A stretch of 64,000 bases of DNA. It comes from Owenia fusiformis. Its lineage: Eukaryota > Annelida > Polychaeta > Sabellida > Oweniidae. The stretch lies in contig CAIIXF020000008.1 of the NCBI GenBank assembly GCA_903813345.2, positions 14,926,822 through 14,990,821 on the forward strand, given 5' to 3'. Position numbers and translations under genes: made by a program. A model generated the notes under the pieces. That model did no database searches and had not been told where the DNA came from. It was given only the letters and a program-made list of their open reading frames with translations. Below are positions 24,601 to 34,179 of the stretch, one piece after another. How positions within the stretch are numbered: position 1 is the stretch's first letter; every line of letters begins with the position of its first letter.

Positions 24601-27547
24601 TTCACATTGTCAATAACAGCTTCACTTCTACAGTCAGAATTTAATATGTGGTTTAAATATGTTTTAGAGTCTTGAAGAGATCCTGGAGAATTGTCGTCAA
24701 AGTCATGTGTCACATATTGTCATCATGAAAGATACAGCAGAGGGCAGCACTATTAAGGTAAGTAGCAAGAAACATTTGATTGTTGAATATTTAAATCCCT
24801 TATGAAAGTCTTACTTAAAGGCAGAATTAGATCTATAGGGGGTGACAAAATTACAAGCAACATGCATAATTGACCTAGCAATCTATTCCTTACAATATCA
24901 AATACAATATCTCCCAAAAGATTCACAATATGTTATAAATTGGTGAAGTTATTTATGATTCAAAGTGCAAAAATGGATGAAACATGTTTAAATTCTCCCA
25001 AATAATAAGAATGGTACCATTCTTATAGAAAAATACTACATTATTGTAAAAATCTTTCGTTTTCCTTGAATAAAGTGTGCACTTTTGTGATTTTTAGAAA
25101 ATAGACATGACAAGGAATGACCTGAGCCAAAAATATTCTAAAATTGAAACAATTTTTCATTTAGCCTGCTCGCTATCTCTGATTCTCTCTTTAATGTTAT
25201 CAAGATTTGATTATATATTAAATGATTCCATAACATCACTGCTTTTTGAAAAAACAGGTACAGAATAGTATTTGACCAATAAAATAATTCAAACTTTCAA
25301 AATTGAATTTTTTAATAAGATTGATTTAACGTTTAAAAACAAGTAATTATATAGCCTTTGGTGAAGAATCTTGTGTCAGCCAATTATTCCCTTGAAAACT
25401 TAAAGAAAACCTACCTATTCCCTAGAAAACTTAAAATATAATATGTATGTATGTATATTTATTTATTAAGTGCCTCGTATAGTATACCCATCCTATTTTA
25501 GGCTGATGGGGCACATTGTACAATATATTCAAAAACAATATTATAATAAGATTATTAAACGAAGCTTGCTCTTTTGATAAGAGCAGCATTCAGGAATTTT
25601 CCAGTTTGGCGCACTAATCTAAAATCATGTAATAAAAGTTTCAAAAGTTCATCATCAATAATAAGTTAATAATATATTATCATTAATAATATTTATGAAA
25701 ATAGAAAATCCTTACTTTTCTTGCCTCTACATTTAGGTTAAATCCCTTTACATTTAGGTCAAATCCCTTTACATTTAGGTTAAATCCCTTTACATTTAGG
25801 TTAAATCTCTTGAGAAAGATCGGGTCACAGAGAAGAAGATGGCAATAAATGAACTCACTGAATACCTTCAGCAGAAGATTCAACAAAGGTAGAGAAATCT
25901 CATTCACTTCTTAAAGACCCATGGTTTAGACCATATTCATTCGTTCTTTCTGAAAACAACATTTTTTTCGGGGGGATAATTCAACTTGTTCATTTCAACT
26001 ATTACAAACAATGAGTGGGAATTAACACATATTTGTCTTTATTTCCAAAAAACAGAGAATGCAGACAATATAATTATAAGACTTGATCTAATTTGTTCAT
26101 CCATTTTAGTGACCAAAGAGTTACTAGTGAGAAGCAGGAGTCCAGTAAGCCAGTGAGTCAACCTAGTCAGGTGTTAACAGATACACTCAGTGGCGGTAGC
26201 AGTAACACTCACAATCAGTCCATATACAATATTACATTCATCACGTTGGAAAATATGAAACTAGCTGGCAATGCAAAAAGAAAGTATGAGTCCCAGGTAC
26301 GTGATTTTGACAAGTATGGTCGGAGCTCGATGTAAGATTCTGTGACTTTTCCCTAATTAGATAAAGGCGCAATGGTGCTCTCAGCCTAGGCTATCCACAA
26401 TGTGTATTGTGTACTAGTATACATGAATTCAATATGCAAATCTATTTTTTTATAATAAATTATCGCTTGGAAAAAATGTGTTTGTCATTTGAAACCTAAA
26501 GTTTGTGAGGAATGAAGTAAAGAATTTGTATAGTTATATGCATTATAGTTTCTCTCGGATTTTCTCCTTGATAGATAGCTAGCTTTTCATTTTGAATATT
26601 TCTTTGGCTTAAATGGATTTTCAACTGGGTGCTAGATAATTCACAACATTGTGCCTTGCAATGTTGTTTCTCTGATGGGGAGACCACTGCACTGTACAAA
26701 ATGGCTGCTATTCTATCCTGGTTCAGTTGGGAAAATCAATTATAATTTTTAAATACACTGCCTTCACTTTAATATTTCAGATGTATGCCAAGCTGCTGCC
26801 CTTCATGCAGAACCTCACTAGCAAGTGTCGCATAGAAATCGTCATGGTTGACCTGCCCTTTGGTGTACTTAAAACTATTGCAGGCAATTTAGAAGTAAGC
26901 ATTTTAATTATCTGTTATTCATTATTCACAAGCAATGACATATTGTTATAATCTCCAACTTTTTTGCGGATGGTGCTTGGCATTTGGTATTCACCATCAG
27001 TATCAAATGGCAGTTAGTGACATTTTGGATGTTAGTGCCTTGTATTCATTTGAAACCATATTGGCTTATTTAAACAGGGGTATATACTCAAGTAAACAAT
27101 AATAATGTTTCAAACACTTTGACACAAGAGTAACATTTCTGTAGCTTAGATATGAACTTGCAGAATTTTTTGAATGACCTGAGTCGAATTTGAAATGTTG
27201 GTGAAATGTCTATTTTTCCTTAAAATATTATAAAACGAGAGAAAATATTTCAAGACTTTTTGGAGAACCCTCATATAATTTCTGTTTATTTCAGCTTGAT
27301 GCAGACAAAGAAATGTTTGATAAGAGCATTGGACCCATTGTTGAAAAGTAAGTAAATTATACAAATGATACGGGGTCTTATAATTATTATTTAAATTTTA
27401 TAAATGGTCTGAACACAATTAGACTTCTGACACTATATCCAATTTAAAATATTAATGAGTTGTTTTTCTTGCAGGCACCAAAGATATCGGAAATATTTCA
27501 CCAAAATCTTTGACCACATCTTCACGCTCAAATTTGACGACAAGTAA
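6663..27547 (+). CDS. EIF2AK4: EIF2AK4/GCN2: eIF2-alpha kinase sensing uncharged tRNA
   Basis: GCN2 phosphorylates eIF2-alpha in amino-acid starvation. Exons, all with consistent phase: 6663-6770, 8247-8365, 8736-8833, 9230-9408, 9650-9852, 10166-10302, 10522-10685, 10886-11149, 12055-12119, 12498-12609, 13411-13511, 13966-14099, 14373-14503, 14867-15000, 16568-16688, 16994-17236, 18008-18091, 18397-18576, 18930-18977, 19360-19441, 19573-19670, 20783-20932, 21107-21541, 21996-22147, 22765-23323, 23790-24026, 24668-24757, 25800-25888, 26110-26296, 26781-26894, 27295-27347, 27475-27547. The product is about 1647 residues (human 1649). Domains: RWD (about 10-130), charged coiled region (140-235), pseudokinase (245-545; HKD and DFS replace HRD and DFG), kinase (585-1005) with GKGGFG, AIK Lys about 618, an acidic insert (660-790), HRDLKPVN about 844, DFG about 864 and VGTALYVSPE holding both expected activation threonines, HisRS-like (1025-1480), C-terminal domain (1495-1647). 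The last 18 or so family residues are not found; the final exon may instead splice onward at GTAAGA (27544). Confidence 0.97.
7451..8000. mobile_element. hAT-like nonautonomous element in EIF2AK4 intron 1
   Basis: The ends are CAGGGCTTGCATTAA and TTAATGCAAGCGCTG (14 of 15 match when inverted). TAACTC is duplicated on both sides (7445-7450 and 8001-8006). Further inside, the arms share GGACGCAA/TTGCGTCC blocks. CAG ends suggest hAT; the 6-bp TSD is shorter than the usual 8. No transposase frame is seen. Confidence 0.65.
8571..8639. repeat. 23-bp tandem repeat, 3 copies
   Basis: Three identical 23-bp units start with TATTGCTGTCCTGTATTACC, inside EIF2AK4 intron 2 just before exon 3. Confidence 0.9.
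11386..11881. mobile_element. PIF/Harbinger-like MITE, GC-rich
   Basis: Perfect inverted ends of 27 bp start TGGCCTAGTCACATAGCCCG. A 3-bp TTA duplication flanks them (11383-11385 and 11882-11884). TWA target sites are typical of PIF/Harbinger. The 496-bp body is rich in GC and CpG, with many GGCCGAGCTC-like blocks, unlike the AT-rich intron around it. There is no transposase. Confidence 0.75.
12690..13095. repeat. Imperfect ~130-bp tandem repeat
   Basis: Three diverged units share TCAAAATCATCT, AGTTCTCAGAAGTTCACATC, CTCAAGGTCAAAAA and TTGCTTCAAATTGAC. It follows exon 10 of EIF2AK4. The first unit adjoins a copy of the GTGACATATTGTTAT dispersed repeat (12706). Confidence 0.65.
13535..13570. 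repeat. TGTACATC microsatellite
   Basis: Four copies of near-palindromic CTGTACAT/TTGTACAT occur in an EIF2AK4 intron. Confidence 0.7.
15242..16339. mobile_element. Mariner-like element with ~150-bp inverted ends
   Basis: The left end begins TACAGGGTGGTCCAAAAAAA. An inverted copy of the first 150 bp or so is found at 16180-16339, including the TAAAATGCACCAAA and CACTTATTTATCTGATGTAA blocks. The outermost dozen bases of the right end have diverged or been lost. A TA precedes the left end. The interior has only weak traces of a transposase start on the minus strand. It sits in the intron between exons 14 and 15. Confidence 0.7.
16340..16465. repeat. Dispersed repeat, TTTTTTGTGG family copy
   Basis: It shares TTTTTTTGTGG, GTTTGGCATTCAGTAGTTG and CCAAATGGCAGG with the copies at 26936 and 29125. 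It abuts the right end of the mariner-like element. Confidence 0.5.
17533..17842. mobile_element. Tc1/mariner-type MITE, TA target
   Basis: Inverted ends of about 23 bp (CTTTTATTCTACTTAATTTG; CTGTTATTCTACTTAATTTG inverted from the right) lie between TA dinucleotides at 17531-17532 and 17843-17844. The body is about 310 bp of AT-rich DNA with AATTTGGCGAATT-like blocks. It is in the intron before exon 17. Confidence 0.65.
20066..20684. mobile_element. MITE with ~122-bp inverted ends
   Basis: The ends read GTACCCCACACAAG and the complement. The arms 20066-20187 and 20563-20684 match at nearly all positions. TA flanks both ends (20064-20065 and 20685-20686). No coding frame is seen. It lies between EIF2AK4 exons 21 and 22. 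Confidence 0.8.
21655..21839. mobile_element. 185-bp TA-flanked MITE, family copy A
   Basis: Inverted ends CAGTTAAACCTGTGTTTAGTGG and CAGTGAAACCTGTAGAGTGG lie between TAs at 21653-21654 and 21840-21841. The right half shares AGAGATGTTC and AGAGGTGTTC with the copy at 33991-34177. Confidence 0.75.
22373..22569. mobile_element. hAT-like MITE with 5-bp TSD
   Basis: The ends CAGTGATCTTCCCAG and CAGTGTTCTCCACAG (inverted) flank 197 bp with repeated CCCACTTGA/AAGTGGG blocks. ATAAC is duplicated at 22368-22372 and 22570-22574. CAGTG ends suggest hAT; the 5-bp TSD recalls the hAT5 group. It is in the intron before exon 25. Confidence 0.72.
24122..24463. mobile_element. Probable MITE rich in ATTCTGCA
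   Basis: Short inverted ends AGATACTA/TAGTATCT enclose about 340 bp with eight or so AAATTCTGCAA-like blocks. The ends are diverged past the first 8-10 bases, so the exact borders are uncertain. Confidence 0.45.
25729..25807 (+). repeat. 21-bp tandem repeat of a splice acceptor, 4 copies
   Basis: ACATTTAG followed by GTTAAATC (GTCAAATC in one copy) repeats with a 21-bp period. The candidate acceptor AGs end at 25736, 25757, 25778 and 25799. The last one opens EIF2AK4 exon 28 (VKSLEKDRV). From any upstream AG the frame reads V-K-S-L-Y-I and then TAG, so only the last acceptor keeps the protein. Confidence 0.9.
26936..27035. repeat. Dispersed GACATATTGTTAT repeat, copy
   Basis: GACATATTGTTAT, TTTTTTGCGG, CTTGGCATTTGGTATT and AAATGGCAG...GTGACATTTTG align with the copy at 29125. 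The class is unknown; no terminal repeats or tail were found. Confidence 0.55.
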
Positions 27548-27801
27548 GAGAAGTTTTGTTTCTCATATACTTAAGTAAATGTTAATACCTGTATACCATA
27601 TCTTTTGGAAGAAGGAGAGAACCTATATTATCCAGATCTTGTTTTGTTTAAAAGTTTTATTAAAGGACAACTGAAATAGGTTTTCTCAACTTGCAGCTAC
27701 AAAAAAATGTGGTTTTTCTTCATTGTAAGCCCAACGTAGAGTTCTTGCGATAGCCAATATTAGAGAAATGTTAGATAACTGTTAATGGTCATAAATAACT
27801 T

Positions 27802-27807
27802 AATAAA
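27802..27807 (+). terminator. Candidate EIF2AK4 polyadenylation signal
   Basis: A canonical AATAAA lies about 255 bases after the TAA that ends the last recognised exon. If a further coding exon exists downstream, this is not the true 3' end. Confidence 0.35.
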
Positions 27808-27809
27808 AT

Positions 27810-30780
27810 TAACTGATCAATCAGATTGGCCCCCATGTGATTAACACATAATATATAGTTTTGGTTTATTGGTTCATTGGTAATCACCACATCACGGCAA
27901 CCATATGATTGTTGTGTAAACAAATAACAAAACATCTGGTATTATGACGTCATGATTTAATGGACCAAAACAGGCCGCGTGGGGACCAGTGAGAGATCAC
28001 GTGGGGGCCAATAACGTCACAACCTATTTGAATACTGCTTATTAAGCAGCTATAACGATCGTTAGAGTGAAATAATTTTCACATTACTGATGAGAAAACA
28101 TGTCCAAATACATTTATCAAAAAATTATATTGATTCCTTTAGGTCAAAAATACCATTTCATATCTGCTTTAGTAGGAATTGGGGGGGGGGTTGTTTTCTT
28201 AAAATCTCACTGGACATGGGATATAGGATCTGTCATCATTGTAGTTGTACCTGAGGTTCTGGAGGTGTTATGGTACGTGTAATCTGGCAATGTAATCTAA
28301 GGGTATATTGTTCTGAAATTTCAGATGCACATTATTGTAAAGCTTACCATATTTTGATTTTATTGAGATTCTGAAATAGTAAAACTAAAAAAATATAGAC
28401 AGTATTCCCTTTTTCTAAAATAGATGGCAGTGGATATTTGTGTAACATCCACATAAGTGAAATCCACATAATACAAATGGGAGTTTTCTCACTGTTCTCT
28501 ATGGGTAACTTTTCAAACTTTTCAAGTATAATCAGAAATAAGCAATTTTCTTGGCAGACTGGTAACATTGAGGGAACAGAAGTGACAAAACAAATCCAAA
28601 TAAATGATAACAGACTTGTAACATCAATAATATGGATATTATGCAATGTTTATTTTCATGTTGAAATGGTAAATGTTTTTGTCTAAATCAACATTTCATT
28701 CTTAAGAGTCTTACCAGTAATAATTAACTTGAAACACTCCATCATATATATAATATGAAACACAATAATTATGATTTCACAAAATAATGTAGTGAATTGA
28801 ATATTATACATTCCAGTGAAATAAAAAGAATGCAGTTCATATATCTTTAAAATAGAGATTATGATAACCTTTTTTGCTAATGTTTTATCTTCATTGCTTT
28901 GGGGCCGGAATTCTGAGCTTACTGACACTAACAGTCTGACCTTTAACTCCAAGCTTACAAATTTAATCCCAGTATATATTGTGAGGATAATGATTGAAGT
29001 TACATTTGGCACACTTATAATCCTTGAGTCAGCCTAGGCCCTGTCATAATGTCACAAGGAAACCATAAAAGCCAAGACTAATACAGATTTCCCCCCATAT
29101 TTTGTCACCACCACAAGTTGTGACGGTGACATATTGTTATTATAGTCTCTCATCTTTTTTTTGTGGTTGCATTCGGTAGTTGGAGTTTGGATTTTGTCTG
29201 TAACAAATGGCAGGTGGTGACATTTTGCATGTTGATGGTAGTTGTTTATTGATAATCTCTGATTTGGTAAATTTTGACAATGTAAGCCAGTTTTAAATGG
29301 ACTACATATCTATGGTAAATGATATACCAAAGTGTATGTCAACTATCTATTTGCTCATTACAGATGATTTGTCTCAAACTTAGCTCACCAAAAAAACTTA
29401 AAAACACAAAGAGCAACATTTGAGAATACAGATGGACAGAAAAGACCCTAGAATAAAAATCAGAAATTAATCGGAGAAACCAATTAGCTTTAAATCACTT
29501 TTCTACAATATACAAAAATGATAATATTCTTGATAAATGTCCTCTTATGTCCTTTATACTGTAAATATTTGCAAAAGGCCCATTAGCACTAAAGCCATAA
29601 TTTAAGTCCCCTTGCTCAACTTACTGTGATGGCCAGGTATACAGTTTGATGTCACTGTTTTGCCTTAGGAGATTTTTGTCCCAAGTTCAGGTCAATTAAA
29701 GTTTAGGTGTTAATTTAGGTAATTTAGCTTCAGTGTCACATTGGATTTTAATTTAGCATGGAATTCATTAATGTGAGTCTAGACCTACAAAAAACATGTT
29801 TAGCTGTTTACAATTTTTTAGAATTAATTGAATGTGTGTTTGAGATAAAACAGCAATTGTAAACTGTCTTGATTTATCCTTGATCTAATGTAATACATAA
29901 CTTCAGTTGTAGAATGGGCTTGTATGGACAAATCACATACAACTTATGAAGGTGATATTGTTATTCATGTCTTTGATCTCACAATACGTGCTGGTGAACA
30001 TGCACTTGCATCACAATTCACTTGTGTTTTTTATGATTTATATTAGAGAACTTACACAATGGTTTCCGTCTGGAGGGAATCTCTTGTGATACATGTATGA
30101 GGCCATTAAAAGTTTAATATATGTTTAACATTCCCTCCCCTTGATTGAGGCAAATTTTCAGAAAACAAACAATAATTACATGTACACCCCCAATCCGCAC
30201 TCTGAAATCACTGCACCGTATGGAATAATAAGAGTATGGTACTGTTCGAGTTGGGTATTGTACAGTGTTCATGGTACCGTATGGTATCATTTTAGTCTAT
30301 CGTACCATATTTATGGTACTGTACAGTACTGTAGCCAAAATGGCACCATACTTTGGCTGTATATAAGTGCCTAAAGTAATTATGCATTTTTGTGAATTTT
30401 GTGAAATTCTTTTATTATTGTGATCTTAGGTCATATATTAGTGAAAGGAGTTCCCAGATTGAAAACTGTATGTACGATCATACATTAGTTTTACTTTAGT
30501 GATGTCTTGATTAAAAAGTTCTCATGAATTCAAGGGGTGTCACTTAATAATATAAAATCTGAATAGAAATACAATAAATTATTTCTATCCTCCTAAGATT
30601 TCGCCCTTTATCAGGATGTTAAGCTTTGAATGGCCTCACTCTGCACACTGTTTTGTTTTTGATTTCCTTTATTGCTTATTGTAATAAACCAAATGTAGTC
30701 TTGAAGAAAAAGTTCAGTAAGCTAATTATTTTATTCAAATTTCTAAAATAACGTGTTTCCAGATGTCCTGTTATAATGTT
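27810..30780. other. Spacer downstream of EIF2AK4, no gene seen
   Basis: I found no convincing exon. It holds a repeat copy at 29125, a 10-G run near 28182, and a GGTACC-rich imperfect palindromic stretch at 30200-30355. A missing last EIF2AK4 exon could be hidden here. Confidence 0.4.
29125..29240. repeat. Dispersed GACATATTGTTAT repeat, copy
   Basis: This is the best preserved member: GTGACATATTGTTATTAT, TTTTTTTTGTGG, GCATTCGGTAGTTGG, AACAAATGGCAGGTGGTGACA. Three related copies lie in EIF2AK4 introns. Confidence 0.55.
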
Positions 30781-30804
30781 GTACAGTATGAAAGATGACA
30801 GTCA

Positions 30805-31110
30805 CCGCATCCTGGTGTCATAGCAACAGTCACTTATAACTAGAAACAAGGATGTTATGGGAACAGCCATATGTTAATGCAGGGATGTCATAGCAACAAC
30901 AACGTCATAGCACAGCCATATAGTCACAACAAGAGCAGCTGTCTTATAACAGTGATGACATAGCTACAGCCAAGTAATAATTATGTCAATAGTTGCATGG
31001 CGAAAGCCTGCAAGTTATCACAGGATAGCCTAGCAACAGTTCTCTAGTTGTCATAGCAACAGGAATTTAACTAATACCACATGACTATCATAGCAACAAC
31101 AATCTTGTGC
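30805..31110. repeat. Cluster of GTCATAGCAACA motifs
   Basis: About seven variants of GTCATAGCAACA occur in 300 bp. The one at 31047-31060 (GTTGTCATAGCAAC) fits the RFX X-box pattern GTHNYYATRRNAAC fully, and two others miss by one base. It may be a decayed minisatellite. Confidence 0.6.
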
Positions 31111-31762
31111 CATATGTGTCCCCTGACAGGGCTTAAAGTTGGAAAAAGGATGTATTCAGAAAAAGTACTTAGGAATCTCAGGTTATAGATATACCCAGAG
31201 TATATGTACTTGACATATTAACTTCCCACTAGAGGGTTGTCAGGTAGTTAAAATGTGCCAAACGGACATACAATCTCTTGGGGGTCGTTCTTATTGTCAT
31301 AAGTTAGATTAAACATCTGGCTCTCTTGTTCTTTTCTTCCATACTAGGACACATTTTATTGGATTGCCAAATTTGAGAAGTTAACAATATATCTTAGTTG
31401 AATTATAGACCTACTGAGAGGAGAAGGTGTTTTAAATGACAGTTTGATGTTTGCATATGGGACCAATGCAAAGTTGATGTACTTCAAGGAATCACCATTC
31501 CAGATGTCAATTCTAACACATTCAGTTCTTCTTGACTGTCTCAAATGAAATTCTAATTGAATTTCCATTTTACCATATAGGTATTGATATAAAAGAATTT
31601 GAGTCTATAAAAAAACTGAAGAGAACTGAATTTAAGTTATCATTATTTATTTTAAAGGATTCATAGTAATGTATATTCTGAAAATATGTTAATCCTACAT
31701 ATCATTGAAAATGTTATATATATTTATATGTGCAATACAGTAGAGTACAATACAAACCTTAA

Positions 31763-33108
31763 AGGCCCCATGTAAAGTTTAAACCACTTTGGCTTATATT
31801 GTAGTCTTACCCTATGTTATCAAAGTGTGATATGTGAAACTTTTTTTTTAAATTTCAAAAAGTGGTTTTTGATAGACTTTTTGTTCCAAAATTTGTGAAT
31901 ATATTTAAAACCAACTTTTAGAGGTAACTCATATCTTCTAATTAGCCACAATTCATACCAATGCATAGCATTCATCCTCCCATGTTTTTTGCCGAAAAAA
32001 TTAAGAAAATTGGTTGATAAACAAGCGAGAAATGAACTTATCAGTGCATGAAAATGGTTCTGAGAAAAATGCATTTCAAAATTTTAGTTCTCATAGAAAC
32101 CAATGGTACAATGATATCTAAAACATAATTTATTCTTCCTTTTTACCTGGTTAGACAACTAACATTGGTTTTTTATGAAAATCTAGCATATTTAGAAAAG
32201 ATTGACATCGAAAAAAAAAATTCAATTTTTTTCAAAAAGTTTTTGTTACCTTAGTGACATCACTAATGTTTCAAAATATTTTTGATAAGCTAAAACATTG
32301 AAGTGGCCCATTAAATATGACATTTTATTATTGAAATAGTGTGTCTTTTGTTCAATCTTTGCATTGGTGTTAAAAAGATAATCTTTTTTGAAATGCATTG
32401 AGAAATATTTGATGATTAAGAAATTTCAACTTTTTTTGAAAAATGGCGGGAAATTTGAATACTGTAAAACGGGTAATTTTGACACCGGGAAATTTTAGCG
32501 ATTTTTCAATTTGAGGGGGTTTTAGCGCGGGAAATTTTAGCGAAATGAAGATTATTCTTTAAAAAATCAAATTAGCAAAATGCATTAGAAATTTTATCAT
32601 TTATGGCAGAAGAATGAATAACGGACATGACAGAGGAATTATCAAAATGTAAGACTTCTAATGCACATGGTATTGGTCCAAACTACTGTAATCTCATCTC
32701 ACTAATCACAAAATCACGGTAGCATTTAAAATATTGAAAGAAACAAACGATTTAAAAATATTTACCTTTTTCAAATTACAAACAGGAAGTTGAGCACTGA
32801 ATGAAAAGCTCCTTATATACTAGTATTCATGTAGTTTCCCGGGAATTTGCAAATTTTAGCGCCCGGTTTATTTAACCCCGGTTTATTTTAGCGAATTGAA
32901 TTTTTAGCGAAACTGTAGCGATCGCTAACAATCGCTAACAATTACCCCTCGCTAACAATACCCGTTTTACAGTATTTGAGAAATGAAATGCTCACAACTT
33001 TTTTTTCAAAAAATTTTTTTTGTTCAAAAATCTCTAAAATCACTTTTTAAGTCCTGACAAATAGTAAATGAATGATAAAAAAATATTTTCAAACTTTAGA
33101 CGGGGACT
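31763..33108. mobile_element. TTAA-target DNA element with nested MITE
   Basis: The ends AGGCCCCATGTAAAGTTT and AGTCCCCGTCTAAAGTTT (right end inverted) lie between TTAA at 31759-31762 and 33109-33112. TTAA targets are used by piggyBac and Kolobok transposons. The body has many A/T runs and no transposase. A second element (32462-32972) is nested inside. A paralogous site without the insertion lies at 33474-33635. Confidence 0.75.
32462..32972. mobile_element. Nested MITE, CTGTAAAACGGGTA ends
   Basis: Inverted ends CTGTAAAACGGGTA lie between TAs (32460-32461 and 32973-32974), giving about 511 bp. The inside has repeated TTTTAGCG and GCTAACAAT blocks. TA targets suggest Tc1/mariner. It sits wholly inside the TTAA element, so it is the younger insertion. 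Confidence 0.75.
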
Positions 33109-33235
33109 TTAAACAATTTGTTTATTTTGATTTGATGGGTAAAGGAACACTGCATGTCTTTTACCATTGATCACAACAGAATTGTGTTCTATAGCAAGTC
33201 AACTTGCCCTACAGTCAAGGTCCCAGACTTATTCA
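33109..33235. repeat. Direct repeat, copy A (right part)
   Basis: About 125 bp, including TTTGATTTGATGGGTA, CTGCATGTCTTTTAC, ATTGATCACAA and TTCTATAGCAAGTCA, recurs at 33509-33635. Its left part (31726-31758) is separated by the TTAA element. Confidence 0.8.
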
Positions 33236-33393
33236 GTAATCAAAATTATGGGTCGAGAAACATGTATACTGCCTAAAGCATAATAAGTGTGTGTAGTATT
33301 GCAGGTTAGCTTACCCGACAGTACTACATTCAATTGAAAAATATTATACATGAGGATTGTGTTATGGGAGGTTTTGGATATGGGGTATATCCT

Positions 33394-33457
33394 GAGGGAA
33401 ATATAGATATCTTACCTCAGACCCCAAGGCCCTCGGTAAGATATCTATATTTCCCTC
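33394..33457. repeat. Perfect 23-bp hairpin, 18-nt loop
   Basis: Stem arms at 33394-33416 and 33435-33457 pair at all 23 positions (GAGGGAAATATAGATATC...). Imperfect pairing extends out to about 33346 and 33480. It may be a small fold-back element or a miRNA-like precursor; nothing in the sequence decides this. Confidence 0.8.
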
Positions 33458-33473
33458 CAATACCACAACCCTC

Positions 33474-33635
33474 ATATATGTGCAATACTGTAAAAGTACA
33501 AACCTTATGCAATTTGTTTATTTCTTTTGATTTGATTTGATGGGTATAGAATTTCTGCATGTCTTTTACTATTGATCACAATAGATTTGTGTTCTATAGC
33601 AAGTCAGCCTGCCCGACAGTCAATGTCCTAGACTA
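33474..33635. repeat. Direct repeat, copy B (empty site)
   Basis: This copy reads through ATATGTGCAATACTG, ACAAACCTTATGCAATTTGT and the rest of copy A without an insertion. It shows what the target looked like before the TTAA element arrived. Confidence 0.8.
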
Positions 33636-33990
33636 ACATAGGATTTGTGTAGGTTATGTGGATCAGCACAACATAGGTCATGGGAGGTCAAAACCAGTTT
33701 AATATGTTACATAAAAGTTGAGGTACAATTATTATGTGATTCATTTGTATTGGTGTAGGTAGTTTCACTACCATTTCCGTGATTTACCTTCATTTATTTT
33801 ATCTGGTTATATCTATTTATTTTTTTAACAAAGAATAATCCCAACCTCTTAATGCGGATGTACTTAGCCCACACACTTCTTCATATATTATATTCTTCAC
33901 CTATATGTGTATGACGACATTGTTATGAACTTAACTGACATACCTATTTAATTTCTATGTTATGCACATTGCAGGTACAGCACCATGGTA

Positions 33991-34177
33991 CAGTGAAGTC
34001 TGTATAATCCAAACAGTGAACACCACTGGTATTGGACAAATGTGTTCAGATACTGAGGTGCTAACATTTAAAGTTTTTATAACATGGGAGTCAATGGAAG
34101 AGAAAACTTGGACACAAAAGGTGTTTTGATAATAGAGATGTTCTGATTAGAGGTGTTCTGAAAAACAAGTACTTCTG
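33991..34177. mobile_element. 187-bp TA-flanked MITE, family copy B
   Basis: It starts CAGTGAAGTCTGTATAATCC and carries AGAGATGTTCTGATTAGAGG, matching copy A at 21655-21839 in order and length. TAs lie at 33989-33990 and 34178-34179. It is more diverged than copy A. Confidence 0.55.
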
Positions 34178-34179
34178 TA

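Noticed and set aside
28134-28282. Possible last EIF2AK4 exon after CCTTTAG near 28141
   Set aside because: The in-phase reading (SKIPFHICF...) does not resemble the conserved GCN2 end and runs into a G-rich tract.
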